Source of the DNA: Hymenobacter rigui
Lineage (GTDB): Bacteria > Bacteroidota > Bacteroidia > Cytophagales > Hymenobacteraceae
DNA length: 64,000 nt
Assembly: GCF_003944715.1 (NCBI RefSeq)
Contig: NZ_RWIT01000001.1
Location: 124,001 to 188,000, forward strand
Reading direction: 5' to 3'
In this document: piece by piece, positions 17,183-26,041 of the stretch
Layout: every line of letters starts with the position of its first letter
Position numbering within the stretch: the stretch's first letter is position 1
Made by a program: the position numbers and the translations under genes
The notes under the pieces: model-generated
Told to the model about the DNA's origin: nothing
The model's database searches: none
Seen by the model: only the letters and a program-made list of their open reading frames with translations

Positions 17183-17695
17183 CTAGTCCAGCCACTTCTC
17201 GTAGCAGAAGAAGCGTAGCCCCGGCCGGAACGCCAGCGTGATTTCGCCGGCGTAGCGGTAGCCCAGCTTTGGGAATAGCCGCTGGGTTGCCTGGTTTTCG
17301 GAATTGGTATCCACCCGCACTACCCGCAGGCCCTGTTGCCGGGCGAGTACTTCCGCCTGGGCCAGTAAGGACGCCGCCAGCCCCCGGCCCTGCGCCGCCG
17401 GGCTCACGGCCAAGCGGTGCGTTACCAAAGCCGGTTCCGTCACGTCCCAATCAGCCTGGGCATACTCGGGGTCCTGGTCATTGTGGGTGAGGGCAGCCAC
17501 GGCGGCAATCTGCCCGTCCAACTCCGCTACCCATAAATGGCCCCGCTCCACGTCGCGCCGGAACACTTCCTCGTTGGGATACTCCGCGGTCCACTGAAAA
17601 TTACCGGCCGCCTGCATCAGGGGCACCACCCGGCGCACCAGCGCCAGAATAGCTGGTACATCAGCAAGGGCGGCAGGGCGCAGTGATGCAGGCAT
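17183..17695 (-). CDS. GNAT family N-acetyltransferase
   Basis: 170 residues from the ATG at 17695 (MPASLRPAALADVPAIL). The acetyl-CoA pyrophosphate-binding motif A is RLAVSPAAQGRGLAASLL, followed by NSENQATQRLFPKLGYRYAGE, the usual Asn/Tyr helix. Length and layout are typical of small-molecule or side-chain acetyltransferases. A TACCTTTG box lies 34 bases upstream of the start, which supports this start over the longer ORF. Convergent with PAP2. Confidence 0.88.
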   Translation of the reverse strand: MPASLRPAALADVPAILALVRRVVPLMQAAGNFQWTAEYPNEEVFRRDVERGHLWVAELDGQIAAVAALTHNDQDPEYAQADWDVTEPALVTHRLAVSPAAQGRGLAASLLAQAEVLARQQGLRVVRVDTNSENQATQRLFPKLGYRYAGEITLAFRPGLRFFCYEKWLD

Positions 17696-17728
17696 AGGGC
17701 GGCAGGAAAATGTTGGACAGTTGAAACC

Positions 17729-17736
17729 CAAAGGTA
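17729..17736 (-). promoter_or_regulatory. -7 box TACCTTTG for the GNAT gene
   Basis: Reads CAAAGGTA on the + strand, an exact match to the Bacteroidota -7 consensus TAnnTTTG, 34 bases before the ATG. Confidence 0.6.
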
Positions 17737-17774
17737 AACGGCCAACTCGCATTACTGGAAAACCGCCGGTTCAG

Positions 17775-18959
17775 TTAGCGGGCCAACTCGTTACGGCCTG
17801 CGTTCAGGTTCATAAACAGCGTAGGCCGCAGCAATTTGCGGGTTTGCAGGTAGCGGGTCATGAATGCCTGGCAATTGCCCAGCTTGGTGTCGGCTTCCTG
17901 CATCATCTGCGTGAATTGCCGCACAGAGGTCTGCTGACTTTGGTCCTGAATATGCACTCCGGCCAGCAGTGCCCGGGCCTGCTTAAAGTGCTGCGCAATG
18001 GGTGGTAACAGCTGCTGCAGCTCCTCGTCGGTTTTCTTCGGCAGAAACTGATGGTTATAATACTCAATGAAGTCGTTCAGCTTGGCAATACCAGCATTAA
18101 ACTCATTTGACGCATCATTGTACGCGGCTATGTAAATGTGGCTCAGGTAATTGAACAACAAGGCGTTGCTGATGCCGGCTTGCTCAATGCGGCGGGTGCT
18201 GGCCTGCCGCTGCTGGCCCGGCGTCTGGCGCTCATACGCCGCCACCGAGTCGGCCACGCTGAACGGCCGGGCCGCCGGAGCCGGTGTGCTGCTCTGCTGA
18301 AACTGCCGGGGCGTCAGGGGCGTCGGCAACAGCTGCCACAGCGGGTCATAAGGCATGTGGCGGCGGATAAACGTGCTGGGTGGCACCCGGAAATACTCTT
18401 CCGTGAAGCGCGCCACATACGTATCATCACTCACATAGCCGGCACTCCAGGTCGGGTCCATCAGCGTCCATTGGCCGTCAATGCGGGTAGCGCACCAGGC
18501 ATGCCCAACAGGGGCTAGGGCGCCGCTTTGCTGCTTGGTGTAGCCGGTTACCACGTAGCTTTTCAGCCCGGCCTGGCTGACTATGGCGTTGTACAGCTCC
18601 GCGTAATCCGTGCAGACGCCAGTCCGTTTCGCTAAGGCCTTGCGCACGGTCTGGACAGGTTCTTCGGTGAAGGAAATGACGTACATATTCTCCACGTCGT
18701 AGCGGATGTTGCGGGCCACCCACACAAAGGCCGCCCGGGCCTTATCGGCTTCTGAGGAGAAATTGGCCGTAATGAAGCGGGCCAGTCCGCCCACGGTGTG
18801 GGTCACTGAGTCAGGCACCTGCAGCATCCGGGCATCTACGCTTTGGTACATGTTGAGCGGAATAGTGCGGCGTGGTACCGGCTTCTGCGCCCGCGCCCGG
18901 TGTGCACTGCTGCTGAGTAGCAGCGCCACCAGCAAGAAGAAATAAAAATGCCTGCGCAT
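17775..18959 (-). CDS. Exported transglutaminase-like domain protein
   Basis: 394 residues from the ATG at 18959, which gives the signal peptide MRRHFYFFLLVALLLSSSA. The transglutaminase/protease-like core has the catalytic Cys in RTGVCTDYAELYNA, His in VGHAWCATRIDG and Asp in TLMDPTW. Residues after about 270 form a helical domain with no recognised family. Such proteins are usually periplasmic cysteine peptidases or amidases, or inactive scaffolds; here the triad is complete. Codirectional with and downstream of hemB, with a terminator between them. Confidence 0.85.
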   Translation of the reverse strand: MRRHFYFFLLVALLLSSSAHRARAQKPVPRRTIPLNMYQSVDARMLQVPDSVTHTVGGLARFITANFSSEADKARAAFVWVARNIRYDVENMYVISFTEEPVQTVRKALAKRTGVCTDYAELYNAIVSQAGLKSYVVTGYTKQQSGALAPVGHAWCATRIDGQWTLMDPTWSAGYVSDDTYVARFTEEYFRVPPSTFIRRHMPYDPLWQLLPTPLTPRQFQQSSTPAPAARPFSVADSVAAYERQTPGQQRQASTRRIEQAGISNALLFNYLSHIYIAAYNDASNEFNAGIAKLNDFIEYYNHQFLPKKTDEELQQLLPPIAQHFKQARALLAGVHIQDQSQQTSVRQFTQMMQEADTKLGNCQAFMTRYLQTRKLLRPTLFMNLNAGRNELAR

Positions 18960-18996
18960 AGGATAGAAAATGCCTGAACCCCAATATTCCAGGATA

Positions 18997-19043
18997 CAAA
19001 AATGGGCAAATTCCCCGGAAGATTTCCGCAGAATTTGCCCATT
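18997..19043 (-). terminator. Intrinsic terminator of hemB
   Basis: A 13-bp perfect stem (AATGGGCAAATTC / GAATTTGCCCATT, arms 19001-19013 and 19031-19043), followed on the minus strand by TTTTTG. It lies just downstream of the hemB stop codon. Confidence 0.85.
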
Positions 19044-19065
19044 GTGTGCCTGTTGTAGTAGGCCA

Positions 19066-20058
19066 TTAGCCGCGCCGCAGCACTTCGGCAGCTTCCTTGG
19101 CAAAGTAGGTCAGAATAGCGTCTGCACCGGCGCGCTTGATGCTGGTGAGTACTTCCATCATGGTCTTTTCGCCATCGAGCCAGCCCTGCTGGGCGGCGGC
19201 TTTCACCATGGCATATTCCCCCGATACGTTGTAGGCCGTTACGGGCAGCTGCGTGTTGTCGCGCACTTCCCGAATCACGTCGAGGTAGCTCAGGGCGGGC
19301 TTAATCATCACCATATCGGCACCTTCCTGCTCATCGAGGGCCAGCTCGCGCAGGGCCTCCCGGCGGTTGGCGGGGTTCATCTGGTAGCTTTTCTTGTCGC
19401 CTTTCTTGGGGGCCGAGTCCAGCGCGTCGCGGAAGGGACCGTAGAAGGCGGAAGCGTATTTGGCCGTGTAGCTCATGATGCTCACGCCCGAAAATCCATT
19501 GCTGTCCAGCACGTCCCGGATCCAGGCCACGCGGCCGTCCATCATGTCCGACGGACCGATGATATCGGCCCCGGCGCGGGCCTGGGCCAGGGCCATCTGG
19601 CCCAGCACTTCCAGGGAAGCATCGTTTAGGATTTCGCCCGATTCGGCGTCCACAATGCCGTCGTGGCCGTCGGAGGAATAGGGGTCCATGGCCACATCGG
19701 TCATCAGCACCACGTCCGGAAACTGCCGCTTGATGTCGGCCACCGTTTTCAGGTACAGACCATCCATGTTGGCCGATTCCCGGGCCAGCCGGTCTTTCAA
19801 AGCCTCATTCACCTGCGGAAACGGCGCAAAGCTCTTGATGCCCAGCTCCACGCAACGGCCAATTTCATCGATAACCCGGTCGGCCGAAAACCGGTGAATT
19901 CCCGGCATCGACTTAATTTCAATCTGCTGGTTTTGGCCTTCGGTAATGAAAATCGGGTAGATGAAGTCGTGAGTCGCGAGGTGCGTTTCCTGCACCATGT
20001 CGCGGATAACCTGTGATTTACGGTTGCGGCGCGGGCGGTGCGTGGGTACGTTGGGCAT
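19066..20058 (-). CDS. hemB: Delta-aminolevulinic acid dehydratase (porphobilinogen synthase)
   Basis: 330 residues from the ATG at 20058 (MPNVPTHRPRRNRKSQVIRD). It condenses two 5-aminolevulinate molecules into porphobilinogen, the second step of the common heme pathway. The two active-site lysines lie in SYTAKYASAFYGPFR and MIKPALSYLD. The metal site is aspartate-rich (DVAMDPYSSDGHDG) instead of the triple-Cys zinc site, so the enzyme is predicted to use Mg or K at that position. A TACCTTTG -7 box lies 41 bases upstream. No other hem gene is in the window. Confidence 0.96.
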   Translation of the reverse strand: MPNVPTHRPRRNRKSQVIRDMVQETHLATHDFIYPIFITEGQNQQIEIKSMPGIHRFSADRVIDEIGRCVELGIKSFAPFPQVNEALKDRLARESANMDGLYLKTVADIKRQFPDVVLMTDVAMDPYSSDGHDGIVDAESGEILNDASLEVLGQMALAQARAGADIIGPSDMMDGRVAWIRDVLDSNGFSGVSIMSYTAKYASAFYGPFRDALDSAPKKGDKKSYQMNPANRREALRELALDEQEGADMVMIKPALSYLDVIREVRDNTQLPVTAYNVSGEYAMVKAAAQQGWLDGEKTMMEVLTSIKRAGADAILTYFAKEAAEVLRRG

Positions 20059-20098
20059 CGTTAAATTCGATTGGTAAGACGGGATAGAACAGCCGAGG

Positions 20099-20131
20099 CA
20101 AAGGTAAGGTTGCAGCCGGACCAGATTCAAC
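20099..20131 (-). promoter_or_regulatory. hemB promoter (-33 GTTG, -7 TACCTTTG)
   Basis: On the minus strand TACCTTTG (20106-20099) fits TAnnTTTG exactly and GTTG (20131-20128) lies 21 bases upstream, one mismatch from the TTTG -33 box. The predicted leader is about 35-40 bases. Confidence 0.6.
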
Positions 20132-20157
20132 TCAGGGCCAGCCGGCTTTCTGCCACG

Positions 20158-20685
20158 CTACATATTGAAAAACTCCTGAAAAATCTCCAGCCAGGCGTGC
20201 TTGCCGCCAATGCCCAGCACCACAAAGTAGTAGCCCAGCAGCACCACCACGGCTCCCACGCCCAGGCCCAGCCAGCCACCCAGGGCCAGACCAGCCACCA
20301 CTCCGCCTACCACAAGCAATGCACCCAGAATAATATGCAGGGTGTCGTGCCGCGACGGGGCCTGGGGCCGCACCAGAGCCGTAGCTTCCTGGGGGCGGCG
20401 TGGTGTAGCCGAAAGCAGCCGTCTGCCGGTTGCTAAAAGGCTTTTTTCTGCCGGCTTGGCAATTATGGCCGGCGCTTCGGACTTGGTTTTAGGCGGAGCT
20501 GAAGCAGAGCGGGAGAAAGTACTTGGAGCGGTAACAGAAGCCGGGTGTGGTGGCGTAGCTGGTTCAGGAACAACAGCACTAGTAGCCGTCGGCTCAGGCC
20601 GGAATGAAAAGGCAACCTGCTGGCTACGGCAGCTGCTGAGCAGCAGCAAGGCCAGCGCCCAGCCTACTCGGGTAATTGTTTGCAT
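20158..20685 (-). CDS. Putative lipoprotein with C-terminal transmembrane helices
   Basis: 175 residues from the ATG at 20685. The N-terminus MQTITRVGWALALLLLSSC ends in a lipobox (LSSC). A long Pro/Ala/Ser/Thr-rich segment follows to about residue 120, then two closely spaced hydrophobic helices (LHIILGALLVVGGVVAGLAL and GLGVGAVVVLLGYYFVVLG) and a short hydrophilic tail. No family recognised. The same overall layout (lipobox plus C-terminal helices) occurs in other Bacteroidota small envelope proteins, such as the one at 59799-59975. Confidence 0.6.
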   Translation of the reverse strand: MQTITRVGWALALLLLSSCRSQQVAFSFRPEPTATSAVVPEPATPPHPASVTAPSTFSRSASAPPKTKSEAPAIIAKPAEKSLLATGRRLLSATPRRPQEATALVRPQAPSRHDTLHIILGALLVVGGVVAGLALGGWLGLGVGAVVVLLGYYFVVLGIGGKHAWLEIFQEFFNM

Positions 20686-20754
20686 GCTCCAAGGTAGAGA
20701 CAAACTGCCCGGCGTATCAACTTTGAGCAGTGTACTTCCGGTGTTTTCGACTAT

Positions 20755-20796
20755 AAAAAAACGCCGCGCCTCACCCATAACGGGGAAAGCGCGGCG
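20755..20796 (-). terminator. Intrinsic terminator for the small lipoprotein gene
   Basis: An 8-bp GC stem (CGCCGCGC, 20762-20769, with GCGCGGCG, 20789-20796), followed on the minus strand by a run of seven T. It lies downstream of the gene ending at 20855. Confidence 0.8.
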
Positions 20797-20854
20797 GCAC
20801 CGGCAAAAAGAGGGGAGCGGTAAAAGCTGGCAGAAACGGGTATTCGAAACCGGA

Positions 20855-21073
20855 TTATTGCTGCCGGAACGAGGCTGCTTCGGTAGCTGTCATGGTCACG
20901 CGGGTAGCCTGCGGGCCCTGCGAGTCGTGCAACAGCAGTATGGTGCTGGCAGAGTCAGTGGGAAAGGTATTAACGGCCCCGAATGTACGGGTAACCAGGG
21001 CAGCCCGGGTGGTCTGGCAGCTGGCCATTAGAGCAGTAAAACCACAGAACAATAGTACCCGAAGTGCACGCAT
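20855..21073 (-). CDS. Small putative lipoprotein
   Basis: 72 residues from the ATG at 21073: MRALRVLLFCGFTALMASC is a lipoprotein signal peptide with the lipobox MASC. The mature part (about 54 residues, QTTRAALVTRTFGAVNTF onward) has no recognised domain. A TACCTTTG box lies 30 bases upstream and a terminator follows, which supports a real monocistronic gene. The much longer in-frame ORF is rejected because the box lies inside it. Confidence 0.6.
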   Translation of the reverse strand: MRALRVLLFCGFTALMASCQTTRAALVTRTFGAVNTFPTDSASTILLLHDSQGPQATRVTMTATEAASFRQQ

Positions 21074-21102
21074 AACCAGTAGAATTTGAGGCGGTAATGG
21101 CT

Positions 21103-21110
21103 CAAAGGTA
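21103..21110 (-). promoter_or_regulatory. -7 box TACCTTTG for the small lipoprotein gene
   Basis: CAAAGGTA on the + strand; exact TAnnTTTG match 30 bases before the ATG at 21073. Confidence 0.55.
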
Positions 21111-21227
21111 CGGCGTCGGCTACCCGCTCTGCCGGCTTCTTCGGTCAACCACCCCGGTTGGGCTGCCAGCGAAATAAAATCGTCGGTGGAGAAACTGTGT
21201 GCTCGGTGAACAGGCGAATAGCAACGA

Positions 21228-21256
21228 CAAACGGCCTGCCCGGAGGCAGGCCGTTC
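21228..21256 (-). terminator. Intrinsic terminator of the ornithine aminotransferase gene
   Basis: An 11-bp perfect stem (AACGGCCTGCC, 21230-21240, and GGCAGGCCGTT, 21245-21255) with a 4-base loop, just past the stop codon on the minus strand and followed by TGTCGTT. Confidence 0.8.
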
Positions 21257-21280
21257 AGGCACCATGGATCAGAAATCAGC

Positions 21281-22546
21281 TTAAAACTCTCGGATTACCT
21301 GCTCAATGATGTCGCAGGCTTCGTGCAGCTGCTCCTCGTTGATAACCAGCGGGGGCGCAAACCGGATAATGTCGCCGTGGGTGGGCTTTGCCAGCAGGCC
21401 GCGCTCCATCAGGGTCACGCACACGTCCCAGGCGGTGCGGCCATCAGCCGAGGGCTTGATGACCACGGCATTGAGCAGGCCTTTGCCGCGCACCAGCTCC
21501 ACCACCTCGGGGCGCTGCTGCTGCACCCGGCGCATCCGCTCCCGGAATACTTCACCCAGCGCCTTGGCGTTGGCCGTCAGGTGCTCCTCCACCAGCACGT
21601 CCAGGGCAGCCCGCAGTACCACCGAGGCCAGCGGGTTGCCGCCGAAGGTGGAGCCGTGCTGCCCGGGCTGGATAGTGAGCATGATTTCGTTGCGGGCTAG
21701 CACCGCCGATACCGGCAGCACACCGCCGCTCAGGGCCTTGCCCAGAATCAGAATATCGGCGTGCACGCCCTCGTAGCACACGGCCAGCAACTCGCCAGTG
21801 CGGCCCAGGCCGGTCTGGATTTCATCGGCAATGAAGAGCACGTTGCGGGCTTTGCACAGGGCGGCGGCTTTGGCCAAGTAGCCTTCCGAAGGCACCATCA
21901 CGCCCGCTTCGCCCTGAATGGGTTCTACCAGAAAACCGCACACGTGCGGGTCCTGCAGAGCCTCTTCCAGCGCGGCCAGGTCATCGTAGGGCACTACCTG
22001 GTAGCCGGGCATATAGGGCCCGAAGCCGCCGGTGGAGTCGCCGTCGGTGCTGAAGGAGATAATACCGGTGGTGCGGCCGTGAAAATTGTGTTCGGCCACC
22101 AGGATGCGGGCCTGGTTGGGAGCAATACCTTTTTCCTGATAGCCCCACTTGCGGGCCAGCTTGAGGGCCGTTTCCACGGCTTCGGCTCCGGAGTTCATCA
22201 GCAGGGCCTTATCGTAGTTGAACAGCTCGCACAGCTGCTTCTCGGCCAAGCCCAGCTGGTCGTTGAAAAACGCCCGGGAGGTAAGCGTCAGCTTCTGGGC
22301 CTGCTCCGTCAGCGCCCCGATAATGCGGGGGTGGCAGTGGCCCTGGTTCACGGCCGAGTAGGCCGACAGAAAATCGTAGTACCGCTTGCCCTCCACATCC
22401 CAAAGGTGCACACCTTCACCCCGGCTCAGCACCACGGGCAGCGGGTGGTAGTTGTGGGCACCGTAGTGGTCCTCCAGGGCCATCAGTTCCTGGCTGCGGC
22501 TGGCGGTGGCGGTGTCGGTAGCGGCGGGGTGGGACGACGACGACAT
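21281..22546 (-). CDS. rocD: Ornithine--oxo-acid transaminase
   Basis: 421 residues. Class III PLP aminotransferase: [46 protein letters not shown], and the PLP lysine in [17 protein letters not shown]. The [12 protein letters not shown] start of the fold is diagnostic for ornithine delta-aminotransferase, which converts ornithine plus 2-oxoglutarate to glutamate semialdehyde and glutamate, linking arginine breakdown to proline. The ATG at 22546 ([13 protein letters not shown]) is chosen over 22579 because a TAGCTTTG -7 box overlaps the latter. Monocistronic. Confidence 0.95.
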   Translation of the reverse strand: MSSSSHPAATDTATASRSQELMALEDHYGAHNYHPLPVVLSRGEGVHLWDVEGKRYYDFLSAYSAVNQGHCHPRIIGALTEQAQKLTLTSRAFFNDQLGLAEKQLCELFNYDKALLMNSGAEAVETALKLARKWGYQEKGIAPNQARILVAEHNFHGRTTGIISFSTDGDSTGGFGPYMPGYQVVPYDDLAALEEALQDPHVCGFLVEPIQGEAGVMVPSEGYLAKAAALCKARNVLFIADEIQTGLGRTGELLAVCYEGVHADILILGKALSGGVLPVSAVLARNEIMLTIQPGQHGSTFGGNPLASVVLRAALDVLVEEHLTANAKALGEVFRERMRRVQQQRPEVVELVRGKGLLNAVVIKPSADGRTAWDVCVTLMERGLLAKPTHGDIIRFAPPLVINEEQLHEACDIIEQVIREF

Positions 22547-22576
22547 AAACGAAATGGAATTGGGTTGGGGTTTTTT

Positions 22577-22609
22577 CAAAGCTACGGAAAACCCGGCCGG
22601 TTGATCAAG
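22577..22609 (-). promoter_or_regulatory. Promoter of rocD (-33 CTTG, -7 TAGCTTTG)
   Basis: On the minus strand TAGCTTTG (22584-22577) is an exact TAnnTTTG match, with CTTG 21 bases further upstream. It overlaps the alternative ATG at 22579, so the true start must lie downstream at 22546. Confidence 0.6.
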
Positions 22610-22639
22610 GCTGCCAGAGTAGGGGCCGGCCGGTGCCGA

Positions 22640-23098
22640 CTATTCCTGCCCCGCCAGGCGCTCCTCCAGGTCCCAGTATTTGCCCAGGTAATTGCCTTCT
22701 TCCCGCCCGGTGGTGTACAGAAGCAGCCAATCCTGCACCGCACTTTCCGGCAGTTCAATGGGGGCAGATTGTGCGGCGGTTTCGGTTCGCATGATCTGGC
22801 CTTTCAGGGTCGGGCCCTGCCAGCCCAGTACCCGCACTACCAGCAGTTCCGGGGTGGCCGCCTCGTTCAGTGCCCGGGCCACTACATACAGCTGCGCTCC
22901 GGCCGGCAAGCCCTGCCGAAACTGCTGCCGGGCCCCACCAAGGGTGCGATGTGCCTCTTTCAGTGGCAGGGCTGGCAGAGTAGCCGGAGCCTGTGCTACC
23001 TTGCGCACGAGCTGCCAGGGTCCAATCGGCTCGGGCTGAGCCGCTGCTCCCAGTGGGCCGAAGCACAGGAAAAACAGAAGAGGCCGCAGAACACGCAT
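22640..23098 (-). CDS. Exported protein, DUF2314-like
   Basis: 152 residues from the ATG at 23098, giving the signal peptide MRVLRPLLFFLCFGPLGAAAQ. The middle and end (EAHRTLGGARQQFRQGLP, then GQIMRTETAAQ, then VQDWLLLYTTGREEGNYLGK) follow the layout I recall for DUF2314/YegJ-type domains, whose consensus includes a DW...G...GNY block. The assignment is tentative and the function unknown. The gene is monocistronic, with no coregulated neighbour visible. Confidence 0.6.
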   Translation of the reverse strand: MRVLRPLLFFLCFGPLGAAAQPEPIGPWQLVRKVAQAPATLPALPLKEAHRTLGGARQQFRQGLPAGAQLYVVARALNEAATPELLVVRVLGWQGPTLKGQIMRTETAAQSAPIELPESAVQDWLLLYTTGREEGNYLGKYWDLEERLAGQE

Positions 23099-23190
23099 AT
23101 CAATAGCTGAAAAAAGGATGAGCAAGATAAGGGCTGCTGCCTCACCTTGGCCCCAATACGTAACTTGCCGCCTCACCCAACCCATTACCC

Positions 23191-23355
23191 GTGCCCCGTC
23201 CCACTCCTCAACCCCTCCAGCCCGGCGACTTTTATTACACGCCCGAAGGCTACATGGTGTTTACGGAGCAGTACCACCGCCGGCGAGGCTACTGCTGCTG
23301 CAGCGGCTGTCGGCATTGCCCTTGGCGCAGCACTGTGGGCAAAACCGAAAAGTAA
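23191..23355 (+). CDS. Small cysteine-rich DUF5522 family protein
   Basis: 54 residues from a GTG at 23191, the only usable start after the in-frame TAA at 23161. The sequence contains GDFYYTPEGYMVFTEQYHRR and then GYCCCSGCRHCPW, which match the DUF5522 pattern of small proteins (Phe-Tyr-Tyr, VFTE.YH.RRGYCC..GCRHCP). Five cysteines and a His in a CxxC-like arrangement suggest metal binding, but no function is known. The short tail after the Cys motif (RSTVGKTEK) is basic. Confidence 0.8.
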   Translation: MPRPTPQPLQPGDFYYTPEGYMVFTEQYHRRRGYCCCSGCRHCPWRSTVGKTEK

Positions 23356-23544
23356 AAAGCCAAGGCCACCGGTTTGTTTTGGCCCCGGTGAAAACCGGCC
23401 CGCGCCTCCACGGTCAAGGGATAAGCGGCCTTTATCCCGGCCAGTAGCTGCCGCAGCGCACCCGAAAGAGTAGCTTGTTTGCCCTTTTTGCCGGGTCTGG
23501 TTCAACTTCTTTTTCACCTAACCCGCTATTTTCCAGCGGGGCGG

Positions 23545-23575
23545 TTTGATTTCGAAATATTAATTACGATATTTG
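23545..23575 (+). promoter_or_regulatory. rpmB promoter
   Basis: TTTG (23545-23548) and GATATTTG (23568-23575) are separated by 19 bases, matching the Bacteroidota -33/-7 arrangement with one mismatch in the -7 box. The leader to the rpmB ATG is about 40 bases. Confidence 0.65.
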
Positions 23576-23618
23576 CGGCCCCGTTTTTCTGCTTTGTAAC
23601 ACTCAACTTTCTGATATC

Positions 23619-23858
23619 ATGGCCCGTGTTTGTGACCTTACTGGCAAGCGTACCCGCGTAGGCAACAACGTTTCGCACGCCAACAACAAAACCAAGCGCA
23701 AGTTCTACCCGAACCTGCAGAAGAAGCGTTTCTACATCCCTGAGCAGGACGCCTGGGTTACGTTGAAAGTGGCTACCAGCACCATCCGCACCATCAACAA
23801 GAACGGCATCATGTCGGTCCTGAAGAAGGCGAAGGAGCAGGGCTTCATCGTATACTAG
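23619..23858 (+). CDS. rpmB: 50S ribosomal protein bL28
   Basis: 79 residues, full length, beginning [20 protein letters not shown] and containing [19 protein letters not shown], the conserved bL28 core. It is a component of the large subunit near the L1 stalk and P/E region. It has its own promoter and is followed by a strong hairpin, so it is separated transcriptionally from the genes that commonly follow it in Bacteroidota (rpmG, DUF4295, ftsY); an aminopeptidase P gene lies between. Confidence 0.98.
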   Translation: MARVCDLTGKRTRVGNNVSHANNKTKRKFYPNLQKKRFYIPEQDAWVTLKVATSTIRTINKNGIMSVLKKAKEQGFIVY

Positions 23859-23884
23859 TTTCTCGCTCCGAGAAATTCAGTCGA

Positions 23885-23955
23885 TTTTTTCGCGAAGCTT
23901 CCGCGGCTTAGCATTCGGGTTATCCTGAATGTAGCCGCGGAAGCTTCGCGTTTTT
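23885..23955. terminator. Hairpin terminator after rpmB
   Basis: A perfect 18-bp stem (CGCGAAGCTTCCGCGGCT, 23891-23908, with its complement at 23933-23950), extended by near-complementary CATTCGGG/CCTGAATG in the loop, flanked by T6 on the left and T5 on the right. Confidence 0.9.
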
Positions 23956-24055
23956 ATATTTTCGGTTAGTGCTGCTTTCCCGGCTTCTCCGGTATCTTGG
24001 ATGCGCGACCGGCCCACGCGCAACGAATGTGCGGCCGCGTAGTCTTTGCCCTGCT

Positions 24056-25702
24056 ATGCCAACTCCCTTCATCTCCCGCGCTGTCCGCCCGCTGCTGCTG
24101 GCTGCTATGCTTGTAACGGCCGCGCCTGCTGCCCAGGCCCAGAGTTCTGCCAGTGCCGACCATCCGGCCGACCTACTGACCCCGGCTTTTCACAAGCAGC
24201 GCCGCGAGCTGGTGCGGCAGGCCATGCCGGCCGGCTCGGTGGCCGTGATGTTTGCCGCGCCGGTGCGCAACCGGGCTAACGATGTGGACTTCGTGTACCA
24301 CCAGAACCCCGATCTGTATTACCTCACTGGCTATCAGGAGCCGAACAGTATGCTGGTGCTGTTCAAAGAACCGCAAACTGTGGGCGGCCAGACCGGTGTA
24401 ACGGAAATGCTGTTTGTGGACCCCCGCGACCCACAGCGGGAGCAATGGACGGGCCGCCGCCTCGGTTCCGAAGGGGCCAAAAAGCAGCTGAACTTGCAGG
24501 CCGCCGCCGACAATAAGGCCTTTGCCACTGCCGGTATTAACTGGGCCGGTTTCACAAATGTGCTGTTCGCGGAATTGCCCGCTGACATGCGAGACGATAC
24601 CCGTGACCCGGCCGACCTGTTCAACCTGGTAGCTTCGTTCCGGGAGCAGGCCGCCGTACCTGCCGATTTCAAGCCGCAGCAGTCGGACCTGTACAAGATC
24701 ATTCAGCGGTACGGGGTCAGTAACGCAGCCAACCTGCGGCCTTACCTCGAAAACCTGACTAAGCAGAACCCCGGCGTAGCCCAGGATGCCTATGTGCAGA
24801 GTTATCTGAAGGCCACCACCGATGCGGAGCGCCAAAAAGCCGTGGCCAACCGCCTTTTGTCCCGCTTCGATACCAGTGTGCTAAATGACATTCTTAGTAA
24901 CCTGCGGGCCGTGAAAACGCCCGAGGAGCTGGCGCTGCTGCGCCGGGCCGTGCGCATCAGCGCCGTGGGCCAGCAGGAAGTGATGAAGGCCACTACCCCC
25001 AACATGGGCGAAATGGAGCTGCAGGGCCTGCACGAGTATGTGTACAAAAAGTATGGAGCCGAGTTTGAGGGCTACCCCAGCATTGTGGGGGCCGGCAACA
25101 ACGCCTGCGTGCTCCACTACATCACCAACGACAAGCCCCAGGTAAAAAACGACCTGCTGCTGATGGACTGCGGCGCGGAGTACCACGGCTACACCGCCGA
25201 CGTAACACGCACCATTCCGCCCGGTGGCAAATTCAGCCCGGCCCAGCGCCAGATTTACGAGATTGTGCTGGCCGCCCAGGAGGCTGGCTTTGCTGCCTGC
25301 AAGCCTGGGGCTGAGTTTCAGGCACCCCATAAAGCCGCTCAGAAGGTGATTACTGATGGCCTGCTGAAGCTGGGCATTATCAGCAAGCCCGAGGAGGTGC
25401 GCACCTACTTTCCCCACGGCACCAGCCACTATCTTGGCCTGGATGTGCACGACCGGGGCAACTACGAGCCCCTGCAGGCTGGTAATGTAATTACCGTGGA
25501 GCCAGGTATTTATATCCCGGAAGGAAGCCCCTGTGACAAGAAATGGTGGAACATTGGCGTGCGCATTGAAGATGACGTACTCATCACCAGCAGCGGCTCC
25601 GAGAACCTCTCCCGCGAAGCCCCGCGCACCGTGGCGGAAATTGAGGCAATGATGGCCCGACCCAGTGCTCTGGATAATTTTAAGCTGCCAGTGTTGCGGT
25701 AA
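24056..25702 (+). CDS. pepP: Exported Xaa-Pro aminopeptidase (aminopeptidase P, M24B)
   Basis: 548 residues from the ATG at 24056, which starts a signal peptide (ends APAAQAQ). The N-terminal AMP_N-like domain (about 50-200, [15 protein letters not shown]) is followed by the pita-bread catalytic domain. Metal ligands appear in order: Asp in [20 protein letters not shown], His in [14 protein letters not shown], Glu in TVEPGIYIP and Glu in [10 protein letters not shown]. It removes N-terminal residues preceding proline. The signal peptide indicates a periplasmic enzyme, unlike cytoplasmic E. coli PepP. The gene interrupts the usual rpmB-rpmG neighbourhood. Confidence 0.93.
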   Translation: MPTPFISRAVRPLLLAAMLVTAAPAAQAQSSASADHPADLLTPAFHKQRRELVRQAMPAGSVAVMFAAPVRNRANDVDFVYHQNPDLYYLTGYQEPNSMLVLFKEPQTVGGQTGVTEMLFVDPRDPQREQWTGRRLGSEGAKKQLNLQAAADNKAFATAGINWAGFTNVLFAELPADMRDDTRDPADLFNLVASFREQAAVPADFKPQQSDLYKIIQRYGVSNAANLRPYLENLTKQNPGVAQDAYVQSYLKATTDAERQKAVANRLLSRFDTSVLNDILSNLRAVKTPEELALLRRAVRISAVGQQEVMKATTPNMGEMELQGLHEYVYKKYGAEFEGYPSIVGAGNNACVLHYITNDKPQVKNDLLLMDCGAEYHGYTADVTRTIPPGGKFSPAQRQIYEIVLAAQEAGFAACKPGAEFQAPHKAAQKVITDGLLKLGIISKPEEVRTYFPHGTSHYLGLDVHDRGNYEPLQAGNVITVEPGIYIPEGSPCDKKWWNIGVRIEDDVLITSSGSENLSREAPRTVAEIEAMMARPSALDNFKLPVLR

Positions 25703-25791
25703 GTACTCCCGCTTTCCTGCCAGCAGCAGGGTCCTGCGTGGGTCTGCGTGGCCCTTTTCGTACAATCCATCAACTATTTAGCCTTTGTGCA

Positions 25792-25822
25792 TTTGACTTT
25801 TCCGAAAGTCCTTGTACCTTTG
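25792..25822 (+). promoter_or_regulatory. rpmG promoter (textbook Bacteroidota sigma-70)
   Basis: TTTG (25792-25795), a 19-base spacer and TACCTTTG (25815-25822) match the consensus exactly. The expected transcription start is about 25 bases before the rpmG ATG. Confidence 0.8.
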
Positions 25823-25851
25823 CAGTCCTTAATCCCAAAAACCCCGTCGAG

Positions 25852-26034
25852 ATGGCTAAGAAAGGCAACCGGGTGCAGGTAATCCTTGAATGCACTGAGC
25901 ATAAGAACTCGGGGCAGCCGGGCACCTCGCGCTACATCACCACCAAGAACCGCAAGAACACTCCTGAGCGCATCGAGTTGAAGAAGTTCAACAACGTGCT
26001 CAAGAAGATGACCGTTCACAAGGAAATCAAGTAA
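25852..26034 (+). CDS. rpmG: 50S ribosomal protein bL33
   Basis: 60 residues from the ATG at 25852; a longer ORF in the same frame starts before the promoter and is rejected. [19 protein letters not shown] followed by [20 protein letters not shown] is the bL33 pattern. Only one Cys is present, so this is the zinc-free (C-minus) form. Eight bases separate it from the DUF4295 gene, with which it is surely cotranscribed. Confidence 0.98.
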   Translation: MAKKGNRVQVILECTEHKNSGQPGTSRYITTKNRKNTPERIELKKFNNVLKKMTVHKEIK

Positions 26035-26041
26035 TTGAGCA

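Noticed and set aside
21761..23110. 449-codon + strand ORF opposite rocD and its neighbour
   Set aside because: Runs antisense through two supported genes; composition is that of a shadow frame.
23185..23517. Minus-strand and alternative-frame ORFs near 23.2-23.5 kb
   Set aside because: They overlap the much better supported DUF5522 frame and show no family features.
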